A stretch of DNA of 64,000 nt from Achromobacter sp. MFA1 R4. GTDB lineage: Bacteria > Pseudomonadota > Gammaproteobacteria > Burkholderiales > Burkholderiaceae_B. The position numbers were made by a program, and so were the translations under genes. The notes beneath the pieces were generated by a model. It worked only from the letters and a program-made list of their open reading frames with translations. It had not been told where the DNA came from and searched no databases. Positions 50,498-58,954 of the stretch are shown here, in pieces (position 1 is the first letter of the stretch; each line of letters begins with the position of its first letter). The DNA lies in assembly GCF_900156745.1 (NCBI RefSeq), contig NZ_LT707065.1, forward strand, positions 4,030,001-4,094,000. The letters run 5' to 3'.

Positions 50498-52537
50498 ATG
50501 CCTGACAAGCTCAATAACCGCGCATACAGCCTCTTGGAAATCAAGGCGCTGGACGAATCGAAGCGCGAGATTACCGGTATTGCCACCACCCCGGAGCCTG
50601 ACCGAGTTGGCGACGTGGTAGAGCCGATGGGCGCGAAGTTCGCCTCGGAATTGCCGCTCTTGTGGCAGCACCAGCATGACAAACCGGTCGGCACGGCCAA
50701 GTTCGGCAAGCCCACGAAGACGGGCATTCCGTTCACCGCGACGCTCCCGATCATCGACGAGCCAGGCGCGCTGAAGGATCTGGTCGACATGGCCTGGCAG
50801 TCGGTGAAGGCCAAGCTCGTCCGCGGCGTCTCCATCGGATTTCGCGCAATCGAGTACAGCTTTATCGAGAACGGCGGCGTTCGCTTCTCGGAAACGGAGA
50901 TCTTCGAGCTAAGCCTCGTGACGATCCCCGCCAACGCGTCCGCGTCCATTCACAGCATCAAAAGTATCGACACCGCTCTGCGCGCCGCGTCCGGCATTGA
51001 AGCGCAAGGCGATGAAGAAGCAGGGCGAAAGCCCGAACCTCCCGGCGTCTCGGGAACCAAGAAACAGCCCGCCACTGGCGGGTTTTTTTATGCCCGAACG
51101 AAAGGGAAGAACACCATGAACGTGCAAGAACAGATCAAGGCGCTGGAAGACAAGCGCGTCGCGCTCACGAACGAGCGCACCACCATCCAGTCCAAGGCTG
51201 TCGACGAAGGTCGAACCAAGGACGCTCAGGAGCAGGAACGCTTCGCCGAGATCACCTCCGAAGTCGACGCGATCGACAAGGAACTGGTCGACCTGCGTGT
51301 GATGGAAAAGGACCTGGCCGCCACTGCCAAGCCGGTCAAGGGTCAAACCGAGAAGGAAGCGTCCGACTCTCGCGGTACGCTGCCGGTCTCCGTCAAGGAC
51401 ACCACGAAGCTCGAAAAGGGCATCGAGTTCGCCCGGTTCGCGATGTGCCAACTGGCAGCGAAGGGCAATGCCGAAATGGCCCTGAAGCTGGCCAAGAACC
51501 ACTATCCGCAGAACGAGCGTGTGGTGAAGGCTCTGGAACTGCAGGCCAACGGCATGAACCTGGGCATGCTGATGAAGGCGACCGTCGAAGCCGGTACGAC
51601 CCTGGACACGACGTGGGCAGGTCCGCTGGTCGACTACCAGAACTTCGCCGGTGATTTCGTCGAGTTCCTGCGTCCCCGCACCATCATCGGCCAGTTCGGC
51701 CAAGGTTCTGTCCCTTCGTTGAACCGCATCCCGTTCAACGTCCGGATTGCCGGCCAAACGACTGGCGGTAGCGCTTACTGGGTGGGCGAAGGTGCACCGA
51801 AGCCCCTGACGTCGTTCGACTTCACGGCTACCGAACTGCGCTGGAACAAGGTCGCCGCGATCAGCGTTCTGACGAACGAGCTGATCCGCTTCAGCAACCC
51901 CAGCGCCGAGCGCCTGGTTCGCGATGGTCTGGCCGCTGCGGTCATCGAGCGTATCGATATCGACTTCATCGATCCGGCCAAAACTGCGGTCGCCAACGTG
52001 TCGCCCGCGTCGATCACCAACGGCGCCACGGCCATTGCTTCGTCCGGTTCGGACGCTGCGGCAATCCGTGCGGATATCCAGGCTCTCTGGGCTCCGTTCA
52101 TCGCCGCCCGGAACGCTCCGCGCAACGCTGTCTACATCATGGACAGCACGACGGCCCTGGCCCTCAGCCTGATGCAAAACCCCCTCGGTCAATCCGAGTT
52201 CCCCGGCATCACCATGAATGGCGGCACCTTCATGGGCGTCCCGGTGATCGTCTCTGACTACCTGCCCGCCAGCTCCGCGGGGGGCATCGTGGTACTGGCG
52301 AATGCGTCGGACATCTGGCTCGCTGACGACGGCCAAGTGACGGTGGACGCGTCGCAGGAGGCTTCCCTGCAGATGCTGGACAACCCGACCAACAACAGCG
52401 CCACCGGTACGGCGACGTCGATGGTCTCGATGTTCCAGACCAACAGCACGGCCTTCCGTGCTGAGCGTTACATCAACTGGGCGCGCCGCCGTGCCTCCGG
52501 CGTGGCTTACCTGACCGGCGTTAGCTGGGGTGCATAA
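50498..52537 (+). CDS. prohead protease / major capsid protein fusion (HK97 fold)
   Basis: A 679-residue single reading frame. Residues 1-175 form an S78 prohead protease: WQHQHDKPVGTAKFGKP (catalytic His), GVSIGFRAI (Ser). After a linker (about 175-206) an internal Met at 51116 begins MNVQEQIKALEDKRVALTNE, a delta-domain coiled coil followed by the HK97 capsid fold (PSLNRIPFNVRIAGQTTGGS onward). The linker DNA contains a hairpin with a T run and an AGGGAAG ribosome-like site, so the capsid may also be made separately from 51116 (473 residues). Confidence 0.9.
   Translation: MPDKLNNRAYSLLEIKALDESKREITGIATTPEPDRVGDVVEPMGAKFASELPLLWQHQHDKPVGTAKFGKPTKTGIPFTATLPIIDEPGALKDLVDMAWQSVKAKLVRGVSIGFRAIEYSFIENGGVRFSETEIFELSLVTIPANASASIHSIKSIDTALRAASGIEAQGDEEAGRKPEPPGVSGTKKQPATGGFFYARTKGKNTMNVQEQIKALEDKRVALTNERTTIQSKAVDEGRTKDAQEQERFAEITSEVDAIDKELVDLRVMEKDLAATAKPVKGQTEKEASDSRGTLPVSVKDTTKLEKGIEFARFAMCQLAAKGNAEMALKLAKNHYPQNERVVKALELQANGMNLGMLMKATVEAGTTLDTTWAGPLVDYQNFAGDFVEFLRPRTIIGQFGQGSVPSLNRIPFNVRIAGQTTGGSAYWVGEGAPKPLTSFDFTATELRWNKVAAISVLTNELIRFSNPSAERLVRDGLAAAVIERIDIDFIDPAKTAVANVSPASITNGATAIASSGSDAAAIRADIQALWAPFIAARNAPRNAVYIMDSTTALALSLMQNPLGQSEFPGITMNGGTFMGVPVIVSDYLPASSAGGIVVLANASDIWLADDGQVTVDASQEASLQMLDNPTNNSATGTATSMVSMFQTNSTAFRAERYINWARRRASGVAYLTGVSWGA
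51067..51089 (+). terminator. Terminator-like hairpin inside the protease-capsid frame
   Basis: CCCGCC-ACT-GGCGGG followed by seven T. It is translated in frame as part of the linker. It looks like an ancestral intergenic element between protease and capsid genes. Confidence 0.65.
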
Positions 52538-52552
52538 CTAGCCGTCTGGTTC

Positions 52553-52585
52553 AAGGGGCTTTCCGAAGGGGAAGCCCTTTCTACA
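52553..52585 (+). terminator. Hairpin after the capsid gene
   Basis: GGGCTTTCC pairs with GGGGAAGCCC across GAA, followed by TTTCT. It lies 15 bases after the capsid stop; a partial terminator there would raise capsid over portal mRNA. Confidence 0.6.
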
Positions 52586-52603
52586 AGAAGGAAAGGAATA
52601 GCG

Positions 52604-52804
52604 ATGAACAGAGTCACGTTTACCTACAAGAACGGACGAGAGCGCTTGATGTCGAAGCGCGACGCCGACATCCTGCAGGCGCTTGGGCACGGCACCTATT
52701 TGACTCGCGATTTGATTGCCGGCCGTTCTCCAGCCCCGATGGCCGAGAGTGAGGTCGCAAAGCCGAAGCGCAAATACACGCGCCAAGACAAGGCCAAGGA
52801 ATGA
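52604..52804 (+). CDS. hypothetical phage protein
   Basis: A 66-residue basic protein (MNRVTFTYKNGRERLMSKRD start, KYTRQDKAKE end). Small proteins of this type sit between capsid and portal genes in several HK97-like phages. AAGGAAAGGA precedes the ATG. It overlaps the portal start by 4 bases. Confidence 0.65.
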   Translation: MNRVTFTYKNGRERLMSKRDADILQALGHGTYLTRDLIAGRSPAPMAESEVAKPKRKYTRQDKAKE

Positions 52805-54186
52805 AATTCGGCGTTCGTTCGCTTCTTTCGAAGTGGCTTGCGCCGGTGGACGGGCGTGGCAGGGGCGGTTGGTGGCCGTTCGTCCGTGAGCCGTATAGCG
52901 GGGCCTGGCAAAAAAACGATGAATGGGCCGCGGAAGATCTGCTTTGTTCGCCGATTGTCTACGCGTGCGTAACCCTGATCGCCAACGACATCGGGAAACT
53001 GCGTGCGCGACTGGTGGCTCGGGATTCAAATGGCATCTGGTCGGAAGTAGAGGGGAACTCTCCCTTCTGGCCGGTGCTACGCCATCCCAATCGCTATCAG
53101 AACCACATCCAGTTCAAGCAGTGGTGGATCATGTCGAAGCTTCGGCATGGCAACACCTATGTCCTGAAGGAGCGAGACGCTCGAGGCGTGGTCACTCGCC
53201 TATACGTCCTGGACCCATGCCGAGTGACGCCGCTTGTGTCAGATGACGGATCGGTTTACTACCAACTGAGCCAGGACAACCTTGCCGGGGTGCCTACGGT
53301 TAGCGAAACGGTTCCGGCTAGCGAGATCATCCACGACCGGATGAACTGCCTGTACCACCCGCTCGTTGGCATCTCGCCGCTGTACGCAGCGGCCATCGCC
53401 GCCGGTATTGGCATCAAGATCCAACGCAACACCGCGACGTTCTTCGGGAACAACGCCAACCCGGGCGGGATCCTTGTCGCTCCTGGCAACATCACTGCAG
53501 AGAACGCGGCCGCTATTAAGGCCGCATGGGAGACGGGCTACTCCGGAGTGAACGCAGGCAAGGTGGCAGTTCTTGGCGATGGGATGAAGTTTGAGCCCAT
53601 GAGCCGGAATGCCACAGATTCTCAGCTTATCCAGATTCTTAACTGGTCTGACGAGCGGATCTGCTCGGTGTTTCATGTCCCCGGATACAAGGTCGGCGTT
53701 GGGCAAGCCCCCAGCTACAACAACATCGAAGCGCTTGACCGCGGCTACTACTCTGGCTGTCTGCAGTCCCCTATTGAAGAGATGGAGGCGTGCCTTGACG
53801 ACGGCCTGGGTCTGGATGGGGTGACGAAGGGCGTAGACCTGGATCTGGACGGCTTGATGCGCATGGACACGAAGACCCAGATGGAAGCGCTGAAGATTGG
53901 CGTGGACGCCGGAATCATCGCTCCGAACGAAGGCCGCAAGCAGGTCAACCTGCCGCCGCTGGATGGTGGCGATACGGTCTACATGCAACAGCAGGACTTC
54001 CCGCTGGACCAGGTGCGGCAAAACAAGATTGTTCAGCCTTCCCCCGCGCCTGCCACTGTCCCGGAGCCAGCGGACGTTTCAGACGAAGACAAGTCGTTGA
54101 TCTTGGAGGCGAAATCCATCATTGCAACGCAGAAGGCGATAGAAGCTATGCGCAAAGCCGCACAACCGGAGGCCGTCCATGTTTGA
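52801..54186 (+). CDS. portal protein (HK97 family)
   Basis: A 461-residue portal. CSPIVYACVTLIANDIGKLR (near residue 50), FKQWWIMSKLRHGNTYVLKE and FHVPGYKVGVGQAPSYNNIE are the HK97 portal landmarks. It forms the dodecameric channel at one capsid vertex. The order capsid before portal is reversed relative to HK97. It overlaps its neighbours by 4 and 8 bases. Confidence 0.94.
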   Translation: MKFGVRSLLSKWLAPVDGRGRGGWWPFVREPYSGAWQKNDEWAAEDLLCSPIVYACVTLIANDIGKLRARLVARDSNGIWSEVEGNSPFWPVLRHPNRYQNHIQFKQWWIMSKLRHGNTYVLKERDARGVVTRLYVLDPCRVTPLVSDDGSVYYQLSQDNLAGVPTVSETVPASEIIHDRMNCLYHPLVGISPLYAAAIAAGIGIKIQRNTATFFGNNANPGGILVAPGNITAENAAAIKAAWETGYSGVNAGKVAVLGDGMKFEPMSRNATDSQLIQILNWSDERICSVFHVPGYKVGVGQAPSYNNIEALDRGYYSGCLQSPIEEMEACLDDGLGLDGVTKGVDLDLDGLMRMDTKTQMEALKIGVDAGIIAPNEGRKQVNLPPLDGGDTVYMQQQDFPLDQVRQNKIVQPSPAPATVPEPADVSDEDKSLILEAKSIIATQKAIEAMRKAAQPEAVHV

Positions 54187-54970
54187 CCCCGAGAAGTTCG
54201 GCCAAGCGATGGGTGAGGCCATCCGCCAGGCCGTCGAGCCGTTGCAGAAAGAGATCGCCCTGCTGAAGGAGAAGCTGGCCGAGAAGCCTGATTTCGGCGC
54301 GGAGATTAAAGCCGCAGTACAGGTAGCAGTCGACGCTATTCCGAAGGCTAAGGATGGTAAGGACGTCGATATGGCAGAGGTAGAAGCGCTCGTTGCCAAG
54401 GCTGTCGAGGCGCTGCCAATTCCGAAAGATGGTGCGCCGGCGGATATGGATGCGCTGCGCAAACACCTAACTGAACTGGTGGACAAGATGCCGCGGCCTG
54501 CTGACGGGAAGTCCATAACCGCCGAGGACGTAGCCCCGGTGCTTGAAACTCAAGTAGCCAAGTGGGCCTTGGAGTTCGAGCGCCGCGCTCAGGACACGTT
54601 GCAGAAGGCCATCGACAAGATGCCTGTGCCGAAGGACGGCAAAGACGGTCGCGATGGCGTCGGCTTTGAAGACCTAGAGGTTGAGTATGACGGCTCGAAG
54701 ACCGTCACTTTCAAGTTGGTCCGGGGCGACGTCACCAAGCAATTCGATTTGACGATGCCGGTCGTTGTCGACTGCGGCGTATTCAAGGATGGCCACATCT
54801 ACACCCCTGGCGACTCGGTGACCTGGGCCGGATCCTACTGGATCGCCCAAAAGGAAACCGGCGCGAAGCCTGACAGCGCCGAAAGTGGGTGGCGTTTGGC
54901 GGTCAAGAAGGGCCGCGACGGCAAGGATGGCCGTAACGGTATCGATAAGACCGCACCGGTGAATCTATGA
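54179..54970 (+). CDS. phage structural protein with collagen-like and carbohydrate-binding-like modules
   Basis: A 263-residue protein. N-terminal coiled coil (residues 10-45); repeated PKDG/PADG units with GKDGRDG collagen-like triplets; and a C-terminal FKDGHIYTPGDSVTWAGSYW module resembling chitin/carbohydrate-binding domains, followed by GRDGKDGRNG. The gene lies just after portal. It may be a head decoration or capsid-surface adhesin. No direct family name is given. Confidence 0.7.
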   Translation: MFDPEKFGQAMGEAIRQAVEPLQKEIALLKEKLAEKPDFGAEIKAAVQVAVDAIPKAKDGKDVDMAEVEALVAKAVEALPIPKDGAPADMDALRKHLTELVDKMPRPADGKSITAEDVAPVLETQVAKWALEFERRAQDTLQKAIDKMPVPKDGKDGRDGVGFEDLEVEYDGSKTVTFKLVRGDVTKQFDLTMPVVVDCGVFKDGHIYTPGDSVTWAGSYWIAQKETGAKPDSAESGWRLAVKKGRDGKDGRNGIDKTAPVNL

Positions 54971-55323
54971 AGCTCGTCACACTGCAGCAGTGCCGGGACA
55001 ATATCCGATCAGACTCGGACGCTGACGACGCTGACCTGGAATTGAAGATTGAAGCCGCCAGCGACGCCGTTATGGACTATCTGGGCGAGTACGGCGCCAC
55101 CTTTACTGATTCTTCTGGCCTTGTCGAAGTGGATTCGAACGGTGATCCCGTGGGTGTTCCTGCCCGGGTGCAGCAAGCGACTATCCTGACCGTTGCCTAT
55201 CTGTACCGTGAACGCGACGGATCTCAGGAGTTCGCGGTGGGCGACCAGTGGGGATATGGATATGCCCTGCCCAAGGCGGCAACCGCTTTGATCTACAGCC
55301 TGCGCAAGCCGACGGTGGTGTGA
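54967..55323 (+). CDS. head-tail connector (gp6-like)
   Basis: A 118-residue protein. MKLVTLQQCRDNIRSDSDAD, LKIEAASDAVMDYLGEY and VQQATILTVAYLYRERDG fit the HK97 gp6/phage_QLRG connector family, which docks under the portal. It overlaps both neighbours by 1-4 bases. Confidence 0.88.
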   Translation: MKLVTLQQCRDNIRSDSDADDADLELKIEAASDAVMDYLGEYGATFTDSSGLVEVDSNGDPVGVPARVQQATILTVAYLYRERDGSQEFAVGDQWGYGYALPKAATALIYSLRKPTVV

Positions 55324-55655
55324 TGCTGGATTCTGGAAAGCTCCGTCATCGCGTCTCGATTGAGCGCGTCGAGCGTACCCAAGATCCGGTTACTGGCGCG
55401 ATTGCTGAAACGTGGACGGAAATCGCCAAAGTCTGGGCTGCTGTTGAGCCGCTTTCCGCTCGGGAATTTGTGCAATCGGCAGCGGGGCAGTCTGAGGTGA
55501 CGGCGCGCATCACGATCCGCACCCGTGACATTCTGGCCACCGATCGAATCATCCATCGTGGCACGGTTTACAACATCCGCGGCGTGCTTGCCGACAAGGA
55601 TAGCGGGCTGGAATACATCACCCTTCCGGTCGCGGCCGGGGTAAACGAGGGCTAA
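55323..55655 (+). CDS. head closure / head-tail adaptor protein
   Basis: A 110-residue beta-barrel protein: LDSGKLRHRVSIERVERTQD, AKVWAAVEPLSAREFVQSAA and RDILATDRIIHRGTVYNIRG are the SPP1 gp16/HK97 gp7-like adaptor segments. The ATG at 55323 overlaps the preceding TGA. Confidence 0.88.
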   Translation: MLDSGKLRHRVSIERVERTQDPVTGAIAETWTEIAKVWAAVEPLSAREFVQSAAGQSEVTARITIRTRDILATDRIIHRGTVYNIRGVLADKDSGLEYITLPVAAGVNEG

Positions 55656-55656
55656 G

Positions 55657-56148
55657 TTGGAGTTTGTGTTGTTGGCGCCGGGTCCGAGCATGAGCCGTGC
55701 CCTGGCCGAATCAATGCGCGGTGAGCGCGTCGGTGTGGTCAGCAATGTGTTCGAGCTGGCCCCGTGGGCTGACTTCCTGGCTGCGAATGATCGGGCCTGG
55801 TGGCGAGCCTATCCAGAAGCAGTGAATTTTGCAGGACGCAGGTTCTCCAGCAGTGAGTTCCCTGGGGTTGAGAGGTGCCGCCCCGGAAATACGCAGTGGG
55901 CGAGCGGCGTCCTGGCGCTGCAGGTTGCGGTGAACTTGGGCGCTAGCCGGATCCGGCTGTACGGATTCGACATGCACGGGTCGCATTACTTCGGTGAGTA
56001 CACGAATGGGCTGGTCAACACGAAGCCCTACCGCCGAGCCGTTCACCTGCAGCAGTTCCGGGACTGGGCGCGGGCCAACCCGAAGGTCGAGGTGGTGAAC
56101 TGTACGCCCGGGTCGGCGTTGGACTGCTTCCCCATGGAGGAAGCTTGA
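55657..56148 (+). CDS. MptE/DUF115-like phage accessory protein
   Basis: A 163-residue protein. MEFVLLAPGPSMSRALAESM and VVSNVFELAPWADFLAANDR, with GASRIRLYGFDMHGSHYFGE, resemble DUF115/MptE-like Rossmann proteins that occur with glycosyltransferases. The TTG start follows a GAGGG site one base after the upstream stop. It opens a three-gene cassette inserted into the head-tail module. Confidence 0.65.
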   Translation: MEFVLLAPGPSMSRALAESMRGERVGVVSNVFELAPWADFLAANDRAWWRAYPEAVNFAGRRFSSSEFPGVERCRPGNTQWASGVLALQVAVNLGASRIRLYGFDMHGSHYFGEYTNGLVNTKPYRRAVHLQQFRDWARANPKVEVVNCTPGSALDCFPMEEA

Positions 56149-56990
56149 TAGTACGAGGTATGAAGGGGCTGGGAGACAACATCTACCAGCGGGCCTTCGT
56201 GAAGCGGCTGCCGGGGCCGGTGTACCTGGAGACGCCATGGCCAGAGCTGTACGAAGACCTGCCCGGGGTGAAGTTCGTAAAGGCTGAAACGCCGCTACGG
56301 ACGCAAGCCAAGAACATGGCGCTGCAGCTGGCCTCGCGCTGGGAAGCGCCGCCCAGGGAATCGGTGGTGACAGTGCAGTACGGGACGGCTGGGATTGTGA
56401 CCGGAATGCGTCGTTGCTTCGGTGTGGCGCCAGGGTCGTTCGATCTGCCTGATTTCGGGACGTCGCCGATTGCAGGGCGGTACATCGTGGTCCGGCCGGC
56501 GACGGTGCGGGCTGAGTGGGTGGCAGAAGCGCGGAACCCGCTGACCATGTACATCGCTGAGGCGGCTGAGGCGGCCAGGGCGGCTGGGTACCGGGTTATC
56601 TCGGTGGCGGACCTGGAGCCGGGAAAAGAGTGGCCGGTGGGGAAGTTGCCGCCAGCGGACGAGGTGTACCACGCGGGAGAGTTCAACGTGCGCCAGCTAA
56701 TGGCTCTGGTGCGGAACTCCGCGGCGGTTATTGGCGGGATCGGTTGGATTCTACCGGCCGCCGTAGCGATGAAGGTTCCCGCTTGGGTGATATGCGGGGG
56801 GCAGGGCGGATTCAACGCCCCGGAACTGATCACCGATGAGAAGTACATGGACCTGAGCCGTATTCGGTTCGCGGTCCCGGACAACTTTTGCCGCTGCCGG
56901 CAGAGACAACATAACTGCGACAAGCGAATCAAGAACCATGCGAGTGACTTTGCCGACTGGCTACGAAGACTCCCTGATCTGGTGGCCTGA
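56145..56990 (+). CDS. glycosyltransferase family 9-like protein
   Basis: A 281-residue protein. GMKGLGDNIYQRAFVKRLPG is the typical GT9/heptosyltransferase start, and the C-terminal NVRQLMALVRNSAAVIGGIG with VPAWVICGGQGGFNAPELI forms the nucleotide-sugar half. A Cys-rich CRCRQRQHNCDKRI segment ends it. The TTG start (56145) has GGAGG upstream. It overlaps the methyltransferase by 53 bases. The acceptor is unknown: capsid, tail or host glycan are possible. Confidence 0.75.
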   Translation: MIVRGMKGLGDNIYQRAFVKRLPGPVYLETPWPELYEDLPGVKFVKAETPLRTQAKNMALQLASRWEAPPRESVVTVQYGTAGIVTGMRRCFGVAPGSFDLPDFGTSPIAGRYIVVRPATVRAEWVAEARNPLTMYIAEAAEAARAAGYRVISVADLEPGKEWPVGKLPPADEVYHAGEFNVRQLMALVRNSAAVIGGIGWILPAAVAMKVPAWVICGGQGGFNAPELITDEKYMDLSRIRFAVPDNFCRCRQRQHNCDKRIKNHASDFADWLRRLPDLVA

Positions 56991-57552
56991 GCGTGGCATG
57001 GGGTTCCATCCCCGCCCTGCGATGGACTACACGACGAGCTACTGGGAGGAATTCCGCCAGCGTGATGCCTCGCCAATGGGCGAACTGCTGACCGAAGCTC
57101 GCCTGGCTCTGGTTCGTCGCCACTACGCCGGCCAGGTCGTGGATATCGGCATCGGTGGCGGTCGGTTCGTCGAGTATGCGGCGGCACAGGGCTACGACGT
57201 CAATGCCGAGGCCAACGAATGGCTGAGGGAACGTGAAGCGTTTTGCGATCCCTATGCACGTCCTGTCGACGCCATCACCTGCTGGGACAGCTTGGAACAC
57301 ATCCCGGATCCAGCCGCGCTGTTGGCTCAGGTCCGTGAATGGGCGTTCATTGCTATTCCTATCTTCGAAGAGGGTGATGGTGTGCCTGGCAGCCGTCATT
57401 ACAAGCCGGGCGAACACATTTGGTACTTCAGCCACCGCGGCTTGGTGGATTGGATGAAGGCGCAAGGGTTCGCGTGTATGGAGCATAACGACGCCGAGAC
57501 CGAACTTGGACGAGAAGGCATCCGCAGCTACGCCTTCATGAGAATCAAATGA
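56938..57552 (+). CDS. class I SAM-dependent methyltransferase
   Basis: A 204-residue protein. Motif I is QVVDIGIGGGRFVEYA (about residues 65-80) and ITCWDSLEHIPDPAALL is the post-motif II/III region of Methyltransf_11/23 enzymes. Such enzymes commonly act on sugars or small molecules linked to glycosyltransferases. It closes the accessory cassette before the neck protein gene. Confidence 0.82.
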   Translation: MRVTLPTGYEDSLIWWPERGMGFHPRPAMDYTTSYWEEFRQRDASPMGELLTEARLALVRRHYAGQVVDIGIGGGRFVEYAAAQGYDVNAEANEWLREREAFCDPYARPVDAITCWDSLEHIPDPAALLAQVREWAFIAIPIFEEGDGVPGSRHYKPGEHIWYFSHRGLVDWMKAQGFACMEHNDAETELGREGIRSYAFMRIK

Positions 57553-58046
57553 AGGTAGAGGTCAAGCTCACGGGTGTCGATGGCGTGCTGGATCTGCTGA
57601 AGAGCCTTCCGCCAGAAGTTGTATCGAAGCGCGGTGGTCCTGTGAAGCTGGCGCTAGCCAAGGGCGCACGGCTGATCCGTGACGCCGCGCGCCAGAACCT
57701 TCGCGCAGCCATCGCTGAGAACGGGGATGAGTCGACGGGCTTGCTGCTTCAAAACGTAATCTCCAGCCGTGGTAAAGCGCCAGCCGATGGTAAGGGCGAG
57801 CGCTATTTGGTGCGGGTGCGTCGGAAGGCGTACCCCGGGCGTAAGCCAGAGACCGGGGGAGGAATCCCGACCGTCCGGAAGTCGGCGCAGTTGATGGAGT
57901 ATGGATCTGAACACCAACCCGCGCGTCCTTGGTTGCGCCCGGCGGTGACTCAGCACGGAGAGCGCGCAATTAGTGTTATCACAGAAGACCTGAAGAAGCG
58001 AATCGACAAGACAGTCGCCGATCTTGCCAAGAAAGGGGCGAGGTAG
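57549..58046 (+). CDS. HK97 gp10-like neck protein
   Basis: A 165-residue protein. VKLTGVDGVLDLLKSLPPEV, ALAKGARLIRDAARQNLRAA and LMEYGSEHQPARPWLRPAV are the gp10/HK97 neck motifs. It joins the head connector to the tail. Start overlaps the methyltransferase stop. Confidence 0.92.
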   Translation: MKVEVKLTGVDGVLDLLKSLPPEVVSKRGGPVKLALAKGARLIRDAARQNLRAAIAENGDESTGLLLQNVISSRGKAPADGKGERYLVRVRRKAYPGRKPETGGGIPTVRKSAQLMEYGSEHQPARPWLRPAVTQHGERAISVITEDLKKRIDKTVADLAKKGAR

Positions 58047-58048
58047 TC

Positions 58049-58414
58049 ATGCTGCCCAAGGTATTCCCAGTTCTAACGACGCCTGCAGTGCTTGCCATTG
58101 TTGGCGGAAATCCAGTCCGAATCTTCCGGCACGGTGCCGCGCCGCAGGACACGGCCAAGCCGTACGTCACATGGTTCGAGGTGACCGGTCAGCCGTATGA
58201 CCAAATCAGCGGTACGCCGTGCGGAGACTTTGACAGCGTGCAAATCGATTGCTGGTCCATGGACGACACCCAGGTTGAAAGCCTGGCGAGAGCCGTGCGC
58301 GACGCAGTGGACGCCGCTGGGTTCTCTAATCGTCTGGTCATCAACCACCGCGACCCTGACACCAAGTTGTATCGCATCGGCCTCCAGGCCGATTTCATCA
58401 ACTCCAGCCGTTAA
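58049..58414 (+). CDS. tail completion (terminator) protein, DUF3168
   Basis: A 121-residue protein: FRHGAAPQDTAKPYVTWFEV, VQIDCWSMDDTQVESLARAV and YRIGLQADFI match DUF3168. It forms the top ring of the tail. It starts 2 bases after gp10. Confidence 0.88.
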   Translation: MLPKVFPVLTTPAVLAIVGGNPVRIFRHGAAPQDTAKPYVTWFEVTGQPYDQISGTPCGDFDSVQIDCWSMDDTQVESLARAVRDAVDAAGFSNRLVINHRDPDTKLYRIGLQADFINSSR

Positions 58415-58432
58415 CCCCACCTACTTTCACAC

Positions 58433-58451
58433 AGCCCGCCTCGAGCGGGCT
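58433..58451 (+). terminator. Hairpin before the tail tube gene
   Basis: AGCCCGC-CTCGA-GCGGGCT, identical to the element after TerL, followed by ACTTGTTTTTGGAG. It joins into the ribosome site of the next gene. Confidence 0.6.
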
Positions 58452-58471
58452 ACTTGTTTTTGGAGCCAGCA

Positions 58472-58954
58472 ATGAGCAATGGAAGCGTTAAGAGCCAAGG
58501 CACCGCCCTCTACCTGCGTATGGTGGACTCTGGCGGCGCGACCCTCGTCTTGATGGAATGCCCCACCGGCATTAGCGGTTTGGGCGGCCCAGCCGACCAG
58601 ATCGATGATACGTGCCTGAGCGAGACCGTCGATCGCAGTTTCGTCCGCGGACTCGGTAACCCCGGTCAGGTCTCGGTGCCGTTCATCCTAAAACCGATGG
58701 CTGTCAGCCATCAAGAACTATTCGCCCTGAAGGACGAAGGCGAAACTCTGGAATGGATCGCCTGCCTGTCGGACGGTACTGCCGCGCCGACGCTCAACTC
58801 GGCCGATAGCATCCAGCCGCCTGCCGACCGAACGTCGTTCATGTTCTACGCCTACATCGCAGACGTGAACATCGATATCGCTTCGAACGACGTCGTGAAG
58901 GGCACCCTGACGCTGCAGCGTTCGGGCCGCGTTATCCCGACCTGGAAGGCGTGA
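58472..58954 (+). CDS. major tail protein (tail tube)
   Basis: A 160-residue protein. MSNGSVKSQGTALYLRMVDS, DTCLSETVDRSFVRGLGNPG and DIASNDVVKGTLTLQRSGRV follow the phage tail tube pattern. GGAG precedes the ATG at 58472. It is followed directly by the tail chaperone gene, as expected. Confidence 0.88.
   Translation: MSNGSVKSQGTALYLRMVDSGGATLVLMECPTGISGLGGPADQIDDTCLSETVDRSFVRGLGNPGQVSVPFILKPMAVSHQELFALKDEGETLEWIACLSDGTAAPTLNSADSIQPPADRTSFMFYAYIADVNIDIASNDVVKGTLTLQRSGRVIPTWKA

Noticed and set aside
50909..52336. 475-codon antisense frame opposite the capsid gene
   Set aside because: Shadow frame in a certain capsid gene.
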